Of a DNA stretch of 61,818 nucleotides, positions 33,753-41,227 are shown piece by piece; the first letter of the stretch is position 1; each line of letters starts with the position of its first letter. The notes below the pieces were generated by a model. It did not search any database, had not been told where the DNA came from, and saw only the letters and a list, made by a program, of their open reading frames with translations. The stretch covers positions 1 through 61,818 of the forward strand of contig NZ_LSIC01000199.1 in NCBI RefSeq assembly GCF_001556045.1. Direction: 5' to 3'. Made by a program: the position numbers and the translations under genes. The DNA is from Bradyrhizobium sp. CCH5-F6. GTDB taxonomy: Bacteria > Pseudomonadota > Alphaproteobacteria > Rhizobiales > Xanthobacteraceae.

Positions 33753-34201
33753 GCCGGCCGAAGGAGAGCGGGCGCGCCCAGGCGGCCGACGACTGGTATT
33801 CGGTCTTGATCGCCTCGCCGCGCCACCTGAGCGGCGCCGCCACCTACGCGATGGTCGTCAGGCGCGACGACGGCGACGAGATCATCGCGCCCCACGCGAC
33901 GATCGCGCAGGCCCTCATCATCGCGCTGGAGTATCGCAAGGGACACAGCGCCGCGATGTTCTACCGCGACCGCGGCGACCTCCGCGAATACGTCATCGGT
34001 CGCCGCCGGTTGGACACGGGCGGCTTCGAGCCCGTCCTGCGCGGAGCCGTCCCGCGCACCGCTCGCATCGCGATCGATCACGTCCGCGCGCTCGAATTCT
34101 TCGAGGAGGTTATGGAGCACGACCCGCGCGTGTTCTTCGACGGACGCCTAGTGCGGAATCGCCCGGAGCGTCGCGCCGACCTCGATGGAGACGCGACATG
34201 A
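33749..34201 (+). CDS. Paralog family A protein (A3)
   Basis: 150 residues from the ATG that overlaps the B2 stop; a start 14 codons earlier is possible but would overlap B2 more. Family A marks: YAMVVRRDDGDE, ALIIALEYRKG, YVIGRRRLDTGGFEP and FFDGRLV. It has a slightly longer N terminus than A1/A2. The stop overlaps the next ATG (ATGA at 34198). The function is unknown. Confidence 0.8.
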   Translation: MSRPKESGRAQAADDWYSVLIASPRHLSGAATYAMVVRRDDGDEIIAPHATIAQALIIALEYRKGHSAAMFYRDRGDLREYVIGRRRLDTGGFEPVLRGAVPRTARIAIDHVRALEFFEEVMEHDPRVFFDGRLVRNRPERRADLDGDAT

Positions 34202-34647
34202 ACGAAGCGACGGGGATGGGCAAGACGCAAGGCGAGGGGCGGTCGAAGCGCTTCTTCGCGTATTGCAAGGTCGCGAGCCCGACCTCCGCCGTAAGGCGGC
34301 GCCAGCAATGTCGATCCTTTGTCGCCGCGCAAGGCGGCGCGATCGTCGACGAGGCGTTCGACGTCGGGACCGGCGCTGTCGTCGACATGCCCGGATACGC
34401 GCGTCTCTACGACGCGCTGGACTTGGGAACGGTCGACGCCTTCGTGACGGACATGACGATGTTCGGTCCAACCGTGATCCTCGGCCTGTTCGCGATCTGC
34501 ACCGTCAGCGGCGTCGAGATGTGGGATCTCGCCGGAGGAGGGGTCACGGACGAGCAGATCGACGCGCTCGGCGAATCGTTCCGGCAGGGGCTCGCGGCGA
34601 ACGAGACCGTGCACGACATGCTGGATCCGAAGCGTTCGGTAAATTGA
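34198..34647 (+). CDS. Resolvase-N-terminal-like domain protein, catalytic serine absent
   Basis: 149 residues. The pattern FFAYCKVASP, RRRQQCRSFVAAQGG, PGYARLYDALDLGTVDAFVTDM, GLFAICTVSGVEMWDL follows the serine-recombinase catalytic fold (normally Y-A-R-V-S-T, then Q-L-x-x-y-A...G, then D-v-v-v-x-k-x-D-R, then g-V-x-l). The residue at the catalytic Ser position is Ala (or shifted by one), and the downstream R-L-x-R motif is missing. There is no DNA-binding domain. It is probably a non-catalytic regulator or relic embedded in the array, coupled to A3 by ATGA. Confidence 0.6.
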   Translation: MNEATGMGKTQGEGRSKRFFAYCKVASPTSAVRRRQQCRSFVAAQGGAIVDEAFDVGTGAVVDMPGYARLYDALDLGTVDAFVTDMTMFGPTVILGLFAICTVSGVEMWDLAGGGVTDEQIDALGESFRQGLAANETVHDMLDPKRSVN

Positions 34648-34666
34648 CGGCCGAAAGGAATAGAGA

Positions 34667-35374
34667 ATGACCAAGAAAACGAGCGTGGAAACCTTCCTGC
34701 CGGCCTTCGGCGGCTTCTACCAGAGCCATTGGGAACAGCTGCTGTCCGACACCGAAGAGCTGTACACGACCATGCACGCCGAAGCCGAGCGGGCGCAGGG
34801 CGGCCTGTCCAGGGACGATATCGCGAGCATCTTCTCCGAGACGGCCAGCGGCTCCCTCCTCTGCACCGGCCTTGCGCGTAGCTTCTGCGAGCGCTTCGAC
34901 GAGGAGATGTCCGAGAGGCTCGGCTTTCGGTTGGGCTTGAAGTTCGTCGAACTCAAGAGCCCGAGCGAGTACAATTTCACGACCGACCGAATCCTCGCCA
35001 CGATGCCGCTGCGCAGCGCCAAGAAGTTGTTCTATGCGAGCATGGGCGAGCGGCACCAGCGATTGAACGACGAGATCGTCGATTGGTTCACGCCGTTTCC
35101 GGGTTTCGTCCCGTACTACAGCGATTACATCGGCGACTGGATCGCCAAACCCATCGGCAAGTGGGACAAGAACGAGCTCTGCGTCCTGCTGGACGCCTTC
35201 GTGGACACCGACATCGACGAGGAGATCTATCATGCCGTCGCCGAGCACGACGCCTGCAGCGCGTTCGAGGAATCGGTCGACTGGAAGAAGTTCGAAAGGA
35301 AGGCGGCCACTCTCCGCCACAGCAAGACGAAGGCGTTTCTGAAGAATCTGGAATTCGACGGCGAGGCATCATGA
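34667..35374 (+). CDS. Paralog family B protein (B3)
   Basis: 235 residues. FLPAFGGFYQSHWEQLL (about 10-26), ARSFCERFDEEMSERLGFRLGLKFVEL, RILATMPLRSAKKLFYASMGERHQRLNDEI and AFEESVDWKKF match B1 in the same order. GAAAGGAATAGAGA lies before the ATG. The stop overlaps the next ATG (ATGA at 35371). The function is unknown. Confidence 0.82.
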   Translation: MTKKTSVETFLPAFGGFYQSHWEQLLSDTEELYTTMHAEAERAQGGLSRDDIASIFSETASGSLLCTGLARSFCERFDEEMSERLGFRLGLKFVELKSPSEYNFTTDRILATMPLRSAKKLFYASMGERHQRLNDEIVDWFTPFPGFVPYYSDYIGDWIAKPIGKWDKNELCVLLDAFVDTDIDEEIYHAVAEHDACSAFEESVDWKKFERKAATLRHSKTKAFLKNLEFDGEAS

Positions 35375-36159
35375 ACAAGACGCAGACCTACACGCTCTAT
35401 CTCCCCGAGGACCACATCGACAACGACGACACCGTGATCGCGCGGGGGCTGTCGGCCATGGAAGCGATGAAGGTCGTCTTCGGCTACGAGAGCGGCTGGA
35501 AGACCTACGTGCACGACACCGAGTATGACGGCTTCACGCACTATGTGCTCGCGGCCTCGCCCGACAAGCGCCCGCCCGAGCGGACCTTCAACGAGCGCCT
35601 GCACGCCACGGTGATCCGCAGCAGCGACTCCGGCCGCGACAAGGCGCTCGCGATGGAGATGATTGCGGCGCAGGTCATCCGGTTCAACCATCTATACTGG
35701 GAAGGCCGGGTGGATAGCGACAAGAACTTCGACGAACGCCTCGTCCGCACGGCGAGGGCGCGCGAGGTCCGCCGCATCGACCGCGAGATCACGACCAAGC
35801 TCGTCGACGCCTTGCTGGCCGACGGCTACACCATCACATGCGACCTGCAGGACGACGAGCCGGAGTTCGACCGTTCGACCGATCGCGCTGGCATCCTCGA
35901 CTACCTCTGCGCGGTCGAGTGCGCCGAACTGGCCGTGCACAAAGGCAAGAAGAACGGCTCCGTCCGCCTGACGTTCGACGAGGACGGCTGGGACGTGGTC
36001 CGCGACTACAGCGTCGGCCTCGAACGCATCGTCGATCCGATCTGCGAGCCGTACCTGCCGTGGAACCAGCCGGACGCCGACCCGCGCGACCACGGCATCC
36101 GCGTCCTGGTTCTGAACTCGCCCGACGACGTCCTCAAGATCGAGAAGATGCTCGAATGA
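35371..36159 (+). CDS. Paralog family C protein (C1): family A-like domain plus second domain
   Basis: 262 residues. The N-terminal half (TYTLYLPEDH, VIARGLSAMEAMKVVFGYESG, HATVIRSSDSGRDKALAMEM, LYWEGRV) follows the family A plan. The C-terminal half (about 140-250: LVDALLADGYTI, EFDRSTDRAGILDYL, LTFDEDGWDVVRDYSVGLERIV) resembles a small domain that I recall in many phage and plasmid proteins. It is coupled to B3 and C2 by ATGA overlaps. The function is unknown. Confidence 0.82.
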   Translation: MNKTQTYTLYLPEDHIDNDDTVIARGLSAMEAMKVVFGYESGWKTYVHDTEYDGFTHYVLAASPDKRPPERTFNERLHATVIRSSDSGRDKALAMEMIAAQVIRFNHLYWEGRVDSDKNFDERLVRTARAREVRRIDREITTKLVDALLADGYTITCDLQDDEPEFDRSTDRAGILDYLCAVECAELAVHKGKKNGSVRLTFDEDGWDVVRDYSVGLERIVDPICEPYLPWNQPDADPRDHGIRVLVLNSPDDVLKIEKMLE

Positions 36160-36926
36160 CGGGGCACGCCGACACGCGCTCGTTCACGGTGTACGTCCCG
36201 CGCGAGACCACTCACGAAGAAGATTTGGTCGTCGCCCGCGCCCTTTCCGGTCCGGCGGCGATCAAGACGGCGCTCGAACTCGACGGCTCCTGGAGCGTCC
36301 ATCTCTGGGAGGACGAATACGAGCAGTTCAGGCTCTACCGGTGGCAGCCTCATGCCAACCATTGGCCTCACGACGCACGCGCACCCGAGGTGTTGCAGGC
36401 CACCGTGGTCAAGACGACCGACGGCGCGCGCGACCGCGCGCTCGGCATGTCGATGATCGTCGATCAGTTCATGCGACGGAGCGGCAAGTATTCGATAGCC
36501 TACGTCGAAACCGACAAGGCGTTCGACAAGCGGCTGCTCCACGTCGCGAAGCGGCGCGAGGTCCACCGCCTCGACAAGGCGATCGCCACGGCGCTGCTCG
36601 ACGCCCTGCTCGCCGAAGGCTACGTCGTCACCGACGCGTCGTACCAGGAATTCGAACGCTCCACCAATCGTGAAGCGATCCTCGAGATATTGCTGGACGT
36701 CGATCGGATCGAACTCGTCGCCGAGAGGAACGGCGAGGAATCGTCGCTGCGGCTGATCTTCGGCGAGAACGGCTGGGATCTCGTGCAGGACTACACCGTC
36801 GACCTCGGCTACCTGATCGATCCCATCGTCGAGCCGCTCCTGCCCTGGAAGCGGGACCGCGCCGACCGCCGCAACGACGGCATGAAGGCGTCGAGCCAGC
36901 CTGAGACCCAAAGGATGCCGAAATGA
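36156..36926 (+). CDS. Paralog family C protein (C2)
   Basis: 256 residues with the C1 plan throughout: SFTVYVPRETTHEEDLVVARALSG, LQATVVKTTDGARDRALGMSMI, KAFDKRLLHVAKRREVHRLDKAIATALLDALLAEGYVV, EFERSTNREAILEILLDVDRIEL, GENGWDLVQDYTVDLGYLIDPIVEPLLPW. This is a clear tandem duplicate of C1. The stop overlaps the next ATG. Confidence 0.82.
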   Translation: MTGHADTRSFTVYVPRETTHEEDLVVARALSGPAAIKTALELDGSWSVHLWEDEYEQFRLYRWQPHANHWPHDARAPEVLQATVVKTTDGARDRALGMSMIVDQFMRRSGKYSIAYVETDKAFDKRLLHVAKRREVHRLDKAIATALLDALLAEGYVVTDASYQEFERSTNREAILEILLDVDRIELVAERNGEESSLRLIFGENGWDLVQDYTVDLGYLIDPIVEPLLPWKRDRADRRNDGMKASSQPETQRMPK

Positions 36927-37180
36927 CGGACGAACGAGACCGACCGCTGGAACAGCGCTTCCTCGACGAGATGACCGATGGATATCTCGACGGGCTCAAG
37001 CCGGACAACCCTGAGCCGTCGGCGAACAGGTCCGCGAGCTACCGGCACGGCTTCGCCAACGGAAGGGACGATCTGGCGCATTCGCCCCGCCTGCCGGCGC
37101 AGGTGCTGCGCCTCCTCGCCGATCAGGCGATCAGGGAGGACGTCGCCCGAATCACCTCGCCGCCGCTGATAAAGGGATGA
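36923..37180 (+). CDS. Small acidic protein ending the array
   Basis: 85 residues, unrelated to families A-C by eye. Features are EQRFLDEMTDGYLDGL and SYRHGFANGRDDL, a pattern seen in small soluble phage-like proteins. It is coupled to C2 by ATGA. The next gene lies on the opposite strand, so this is the last gene of the operon. Function not recognised. Confidence 0.75.
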   Translation: MTDERDRPLEQRFLDEMTDGYLDGLKPDNPEPSANRSASYRHGFANGRDDLAHSPRLPAQVLRLLADQAIREDVARITSPPLIKG

Positions 37181-37199
37181 CCCGCTTAGGCTCCGCCCG

Positions 37200-37697
37200 T
37201 CACTGATAGTTGGGTGCGTCCTTCAGGATGGGCGCCAGGTCCGAGCAGTGCGCCTTCTTCTGCGCGACGACGAGTTTTCGCGTTTTCTCGGTGAAGGTGG
37301 CGAAGTACTTCTTGTCGTTCTGCTCGCAAAGATAGGGCAGGTGGTCCTGGATGTCGTATTCGAAGGAAGCGACCCATTCCTTGTCGTCGATGATCTGGAA
37401 TATCTCGTCGTAGGCCGTGAGCATGTTCGCAACGTAGATCTGATAGCGAACGAGTTCCGTCGGATCCGGATCGGTCTTCAGGCGGAGATAGTTCGGCCGC
37501 GCCAGTCGCGGATATTGAAGCGTAGCCTGGCTATAGGCGAGATAGACTTGACGCGCGCTCGCGCGTAACGCGTTGACCCGCGTCAGATGAACCTGAACGT
37601 AGATGCCGGCGAGCGCCACGATCGCCACGACCGCGGACACGATCTGCGCCATGTTGCTCTCAGGCCGCGGCGCCGGCGGGTCGGATGTCGTCGTCAT
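37200..37697 (-). CDS. Membrane-anchored protein of unknown function (DUF4760-like)
   Basis: 165 residues. One N-terminal transmembrane helix (about 16-38: MAQIVSAVVAIVALAGIYV), then a soluble helical domain with YLAYSQATLQYPRLARPNY, YVANMLTAYDEIFQII and a C-terminal HCSDLAPIL. The layout resembles small proteins annotated DUF4760, but I cannot confirm it. It converges with the paralog operon. Confidence 0.7.
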   Translation of the reverse strand: MTTTSDPPAPRPESNMAQIVSAVVAIVALAGIYVQVHLTRVNALRASARQVYLAYSQATLQYPRLARPNYLRLKTDPDPTELVRYQIYVANMLTAYDEIFQIIDDKEWVASFEYDIQDHLPYLCEQNDKKYFATFTEKTRKLVVAQKKAHCSDLAPILKDAPNYQ

Positions 37698-37825
37698 GCG
37701 AGGGTCCTCCAGGTCGGCGCGCGAATCGGATCTCGGGTCGAATGTCGCGTTCCATCGGCGATGTTAACATTCTTGAATCCCAGGATCCCAAAACCTGCTA
37801 GGATGGAGCCCAGAGGGGCGCTCCC

Positions 37826-38027
37826 ATGTCAGATCGGACCACGACGGCGCTTTTGCGCACGATACTCGACGAGATCTGCGCGAGCGTATCGCGCTCCGAG
37901 ACGGGAGCGCGTACCCATGTGGCCACCAAAGATCCTCGAAGCCGCCAACAGGGGCGAGACGCCGCCCGAGGGATTGAAGCAGATCCGTCGCGATGCCCTC
38001 TCGCAGGCGGCAACCATGTGGCGCTGA
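37826..38027 (+). pseudogene. Frameshifted small Rhizobiales-type gene
   Basis: In one frame it reads MSDRTTTALLRTILDE..., S-R-S-E-T-G-A-R-T-H-V-A-T-K; in the +1 frame it continues without loss of sense as I-L-E-A-A-N-R-G-E-T-P-P-E-G-L-K-Q-I and ends T-M-W-R-stop at 38027. The join is at ACCAAAGATCC (about 37928-37938), where one extra base breaks the frame. I recall intact rhizobial homologs with R-T-I-L-D-E and T-x-V-A-S-K-I-L-E-A-A in a single frame. It is either a true pseudogene or a sequencing error. Confidence 0.6.
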
Positions 38028-38044
38028 CCGGGCGAGGGGCGGGC

Positions 38045-38449
38045 GTGAATTTTCAGGTCACGGTGTTGAAGATCCTGGTGAGCTATCCCGACGGCTTCGC
38101 AGTCATGGATGACCTCAAACGCGACATGGCGCTTTTGGCCACGAGCGGCCGTGACTGGGCCGATCGCACGAGACGGCTGGCCGCGCGCGTGCCGGACCTC
38201 GACATCTTCTCGCAAGGTCTCGTCGCGCGCGAGCGCGGCGGCTGGAAGATCACCGGCGAGGGCCGCGCGGTGCTGGAATCCATGGAGGCACGCCCACCCA
38301 TCGACGAGCAAATCGAAGTGGCTGCCGTCGAACCATCAGGTGGCGCGATACCCCCGCTTCCGCAGCCCGCGGAACGGGCCAAGCGCCGGCGCGAACGTCG
38401 GGAGCGTCGACGCGAAGCCGCGGAACGGGCACGGGCCGCCGCTTCCTAG
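38045..38449 (+). CDS. Rhizobiales-type small protein of unknown function
   Basis: 134 residues from a GTG after GAGGGGCGGGC. The frame opens further upstream (37826), but that part belongs to the frameshifted gene. The core (VTVLKILVSYPDGFAVMDDL, TSGRDWADRTRRLAARVPDLDIFS, GWKITGEGRAVLESME) looks like a winged-helix-type fold frequent in Bradyrhizobium genomes. The C terminus is Arg/Ala/Glu-rich. Probably DNA- or RNA-binding; inferred only. Confidence 0.7.
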   Translation: MNFQVTVLKILVSYPDGFAVMDDLKRDMALLATSGRDWADRTRRLAARVPDLDIFSQGLVARERGGWKITGEGRAVLESMEARPPIDEQIEVAAVEPSGGAIPPLPQPAERAKRRRERRERRREAAERARAAAS

Positions 38450-38485
38450 CTGCTCCGACTCCGCGCGCCCGAGGCGCGTGACGGT

Positions 38486-39142
38486 CTAGCTGCAGGTGAT
38501 CGGTTGGAATGCCGGGGCGCCCGCCGGCGCCGCGGTGGCCTGACCGCATGCGCAGCTCTTCTCCTGCTGGACCGCGAGGGTTACCTGCCCCGCGCACACG
38601 CGCGCTCCCTTGTTGGAGACGGACACCTGGCTATCGCCGCTGGGAAGCAGGATCCTGCGCCCGCACTGCGCGATCTCCGCGTCGCCGATCGAAACCATGC
38701 CGGCAGGATAGTCGGCACATTCGACCTTCAGGATGCCGAAACTCCGCCGATCCATTCGCCCCAGTCCCTTTCGGCTGCCCAAGGCGTCGGCGACAAGCGC
38801 TTGCGTGGCGGTCGACCGGCCACTTGCGAGCGCGTTTTCGAGATACCGCCGGGTCGCGTCCGAACTTGCCACGGCGACCCGCGCCTTTGATCCGGCGGCG
38901 GAGACTTGGGAGCAGGTCTCCGACGCGATCTCCTTGGCGACGTCCTCGAAGATCGTCCCGTCCACGCGAACGCCATGGCCGCGCTCGAATTCGGCGCGGA
39001 CCTTTCGCGCCGCGGCGAGGGCGCCGACGGCGCAGGATCGATCCGGCTCGGCAATCCCCGGCGTCCCGAAGACGAATAGGGAGATCAGAACCAGGATGCT
39101 CCGACCGATGACGCTAGACCTTTTCCTTGTCGATGATGGCAT
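38486..39142 (-). CDS. Exported protein of unknown function
   Basis: 218 residues. Signal peptide at about 11-31 (IGRSILVLISLFVFGTPGIAEP). The mature part has seven or eight Cys, including the C-terminal KSCACGQ and the last residues T-C-S. It is last in a four-gene minus-strand unit with a membrane protein, a secreted metalloprotease and a Cys-rich peptide; it overlaps the membrane gene by 29 bases. The function is unknown; it may be a partner or substrate of the protease. Confidence 0.7.
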   Translation of the reverse strand: MPSSTRKRSSVIGRSILVLISLFVFGTPGIAEPDRSCAVGALAAARKVRAEFERGHGVRVDGTIFEDVAKEIASETCSQVSAAGSKARVAVASSDATRRYLENALASGRSTATQALVADALGSRKGLGRMDRRSFGILKVECADYPAGMVSIGDAEIAQCGRRILLPSGDSQVSVSNKGARVCAGQVTLAVQQEKSCACGQATAAPAGAPAFQPITCS

Positions 39143-39611
39143 TGATGGACCTCAGACATGCGATTCCGAGAAGAAGGGCTCCCAGCACGAACGAATAATA
39201 TTGAAGGGTTTGCGGCCACCACACCAAGTTGGCACGCGCGTCGAAGCCGCCGGCCGCCGACAGCAGATTCAGCGCGCCGTCGAGCGCCACGAAGCCGAAA
39301 TACAGCGATGAGCACAGAGACAGGAAGGCGAGCCCTCCCCACAATACGCGCTTCTTCAACTCGGCTTCGTCCGTGAGGGGGCGCGTGAAGAGCCATATGT
39401 TGCCGCCGATCAGTCCCGTCGCCAAGGTCACGACCAGCTTGACCATCTCGGTGACCAGCGTGAGCTGGCGTACCGGCGCGTCCGCAACGTTCTTGTCGGG
39501 AAGGGCGATCGGGCCGAAGGAGTTGGCCAGCACGAAGGTGGCGGCCCCGAGCCCCGCCACGACGCAGACGAAAAGAAGAGAAAGGCGGTCGATGTACTTC
39601 TGATCGATCAT
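39114..39611 (-). CDS. Four-helix membrane protein
   Basis: 165 residues from the ATG at 39611, which overlaps the metalloprotease stop (ATGA). An 18-codon longer start at 39665 is open but less likely. Hydrophobic helices at about 10-30, 50-75, 85-110 and 130-155 (SLLFVCVVAGLGAATFV, LVVTLATGLIGGNIWLF, GGLAFLSLCSSLYFGFVAL, YYSFVLGALLLGIACL). The coupling suggests it works with the protease gene. No family recognised. Confidence 0.78.
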   Translation of the reverse strand: MIDQKYIDRLSLLFVCVVAGLGAATFVLANSFGPIALPDKNVADAPVRQLTLVTEMVKLVVTLATGLIGGNIWLFTRPLTDEAELKKRVLWGGLAFLSLCSSLYFGFVALDGALNLLSAAGGFDARANLVWWPQTLQYYSFVLGALLLGIACLRSINAIIDKEKV

Positions 39612-40708
39612 CTTGCGCTCCGCGGCCTGCGCAGCCCACTGCAGGCCGTCGCGCGGTATTTCCATCCCTCTTCCGTCATGCTGTTCAGCATCATGGTCTC
39701 CGCGATCGATATGCAGAAATCGCGTCGATATGCATCCAGCATGGCCGCCGGAAAGAACCCCGCCGGCTGGTTCTTCATCTGAAGATGGCCCAGCCCGAGG
39801 AAGTGACCCATTTCATGCAACATTACCGCATCGAGGTCGACCGCCGGCCCCGATTTCGGATTGCCGAGCAGGTTCGAGGCCGAAGCACCGGTGCCGACGG
39901 CGTACAGGGTGTCCGCAATGTCGAAGTCGATCCGCTTGGCGGGATCTCCGCAGGCCAGATAGTCCTTTCCGCAAGGATTGTCGCCGAAGGACACCGTCAG
40001 GCGGACAAACCTGCTCGCCTCGCCGCCGGGATCGCGCGCGCACAACGCGTTCTGCAATTTGCCGGGCCACATCGACGAAAGCGCCGACAGGTTCGCCGAG
40101 CAGATATCGCTCGCGAGCGCGGCCGCTCGCGAAATCCGCACGTAGGAGTCGATGGCGTTGCCGTCCGAACTCGGCACCGCGTCCAGACCGAGCATGATGC
40201 GTTCGGCCCGCAGGATGCGTTCGAAGACGGTGCCATCGTTCGAGAAGATGGCGGGGAAGATCTTTTCGTCGACGTAGACGAAGTCGCCGACGAGAACGAA
40301 CGCGAGGAACCCGGGCTTGCAGCGTAGGCACAGATGTCGCCAAAGATTCACGCTGTCGGCCAGCGCCAAACCGATGCGAGCCGAGCACGCGTCGTCGCAA
40401 TCGCGCGACGGAGCCTCGATCCTCACGGAAAGAACGGGCGTGTCGACGATCCAGGAAGGGTTCGCGGGCCGCCCCTTCATGTCCTTCGACGCCAGCTCGT
40501 CCTTCCCGTAAGGCCGGAGCGGCGACGCAGGGCACCATCGGTCGGTGCGCAACGGAATGCGGACGACGTTCGATGCAGAGGAGGCGTCTGGCATCGATGC
40601 CGCTTCGCGCATGCCTTCCGCAGCCGCGGACGTTGGCACGACGATGCAACAAAGCAATCCGCAGGCGACGCCAGCCGCCCGAAGGGAGAAGAAGCCGTTC
40701 ATCGCCAA
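39608..40708 (-). CDS. Secreted matrixin/metzincin-type zinc metalloprotease
   Basis: 366 residues. A signal peptide (about 5-30) ends before AEGMREA. The zinc motif H298-E-M-G-H-F-L-G-L-G-H308 (HExxHxxGxxH) is complete, and a Met-turn candidate (MMLNSM) lies about 35 residues later. Around ten Cys suggest disulfides and an extracytoplasmic site. The region before the motif (D-L-D-A-V-M-L) is typical of matrixin-like bacterial proteases. It sits between a Cys-rich peptide gene and a coupled membrane gene. Confidence 0.85.
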   Translation of the reverse strand: MAMNGFFSLRAAGVACGLLCCIVVPTSAAAEGMREAASMPDASSASNVVRIPLRTDRWCPASPLRPYGKDELASKDMKGRPANPSWIVDTPVLSVRIEAPSRDCDDACSARIGLALADSVNLWRHLCLRCKPGFLAFVLVGDFVYVDEKIFPAIFSNDGTVFERILRAERIMLGLDAVPSSDGNAIDSYVRISRAAALASDICSANLSALSSMWPGKLQNALCARDPGGEASRFVRLTVSFGDNPCGKDYLACGDPAKRIDFDIADTLYAVGTGASASNLLGNPKSGPAVDLDAVMLHEMGHFLGLGHLQMKNQPAGFFPAAMLDAYRRDFCISIAETMMLNSMTEEGWKYRATACSGLRRPRSAR

Positions 40709-40738
40709 TTTCGTCGCCTTTCGGCGGCAGCCGAACCT

Positions 40739-41047
40739 CTAGCAGCTATTGTTGCCACACCCGTTGCCGCAGCTTCGGCAGGGGGTGCAGGTGTTGTCCG
40801 AAGGGCCGCCCACATACCGACGTCGGCATTCCGGCTTACTGTAGAGAGTGCAAGGATTGTCGATCGGCCCTCCGCAGGCGCTCGAGGCCCGCTGAATCAG
40901 CGGCGATGCCGGCCGGCTGAACTTCTGAACAAGAAACGCCAGGTCCGTTTCGGGGGATCGTTGGCTTTTTCCGTCCTCGGCCGAGGCCGCTCCGATTGCC
41001 AGACAGACCGCAAACGACAACAACATGAATATACGACGGACGAACAT
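40739..41047 (-). CDS. Small secreted Cys-rich protein
   Basis: 102 residues. Signal peptide to about residue 23 (CLAIGAASA/EDG). The mature chain has Cys at 58, 66, 74, 87, 90, 93, 97 and 102; the last is the C-terminal residue. GGP-x-DN-x-CT occurs twice (59-67 and 80-88), so the tail is an internal duplication. It is 30 bp upstream of the metalloprotease on the same strand. It could be a secreted toxin-like or modified peptide processed by that protease; this is inferred from context. Confidence 0.75.
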   Translation of the reverse strand: MFVRRIFMLLSFAVCLAIGAASAEDGKSQRSPETDLAFLVQKFSRPASPLIQRASSACGGPIDNPCTLYSKPECRRRYVGGPSDNTCTPCRSCGNGCGNNSC

Positions 41048-41227
41048 CGCAATTGTCCTCCAATCGAAAGGCTAATTGTGCCACACTCTACCTGCAGTCG
41101 CAAGGATGTCGATACGCAAGGGCCTTCGCGTTCATGGCCTGCTGACGGCCGAACTTCGACGCCGGTCAGGCCGTGATCACGTTCCGCAAACGTGGGGATT
41201 GCGCTTCCGGTCTTCGATGTTCTCCGC

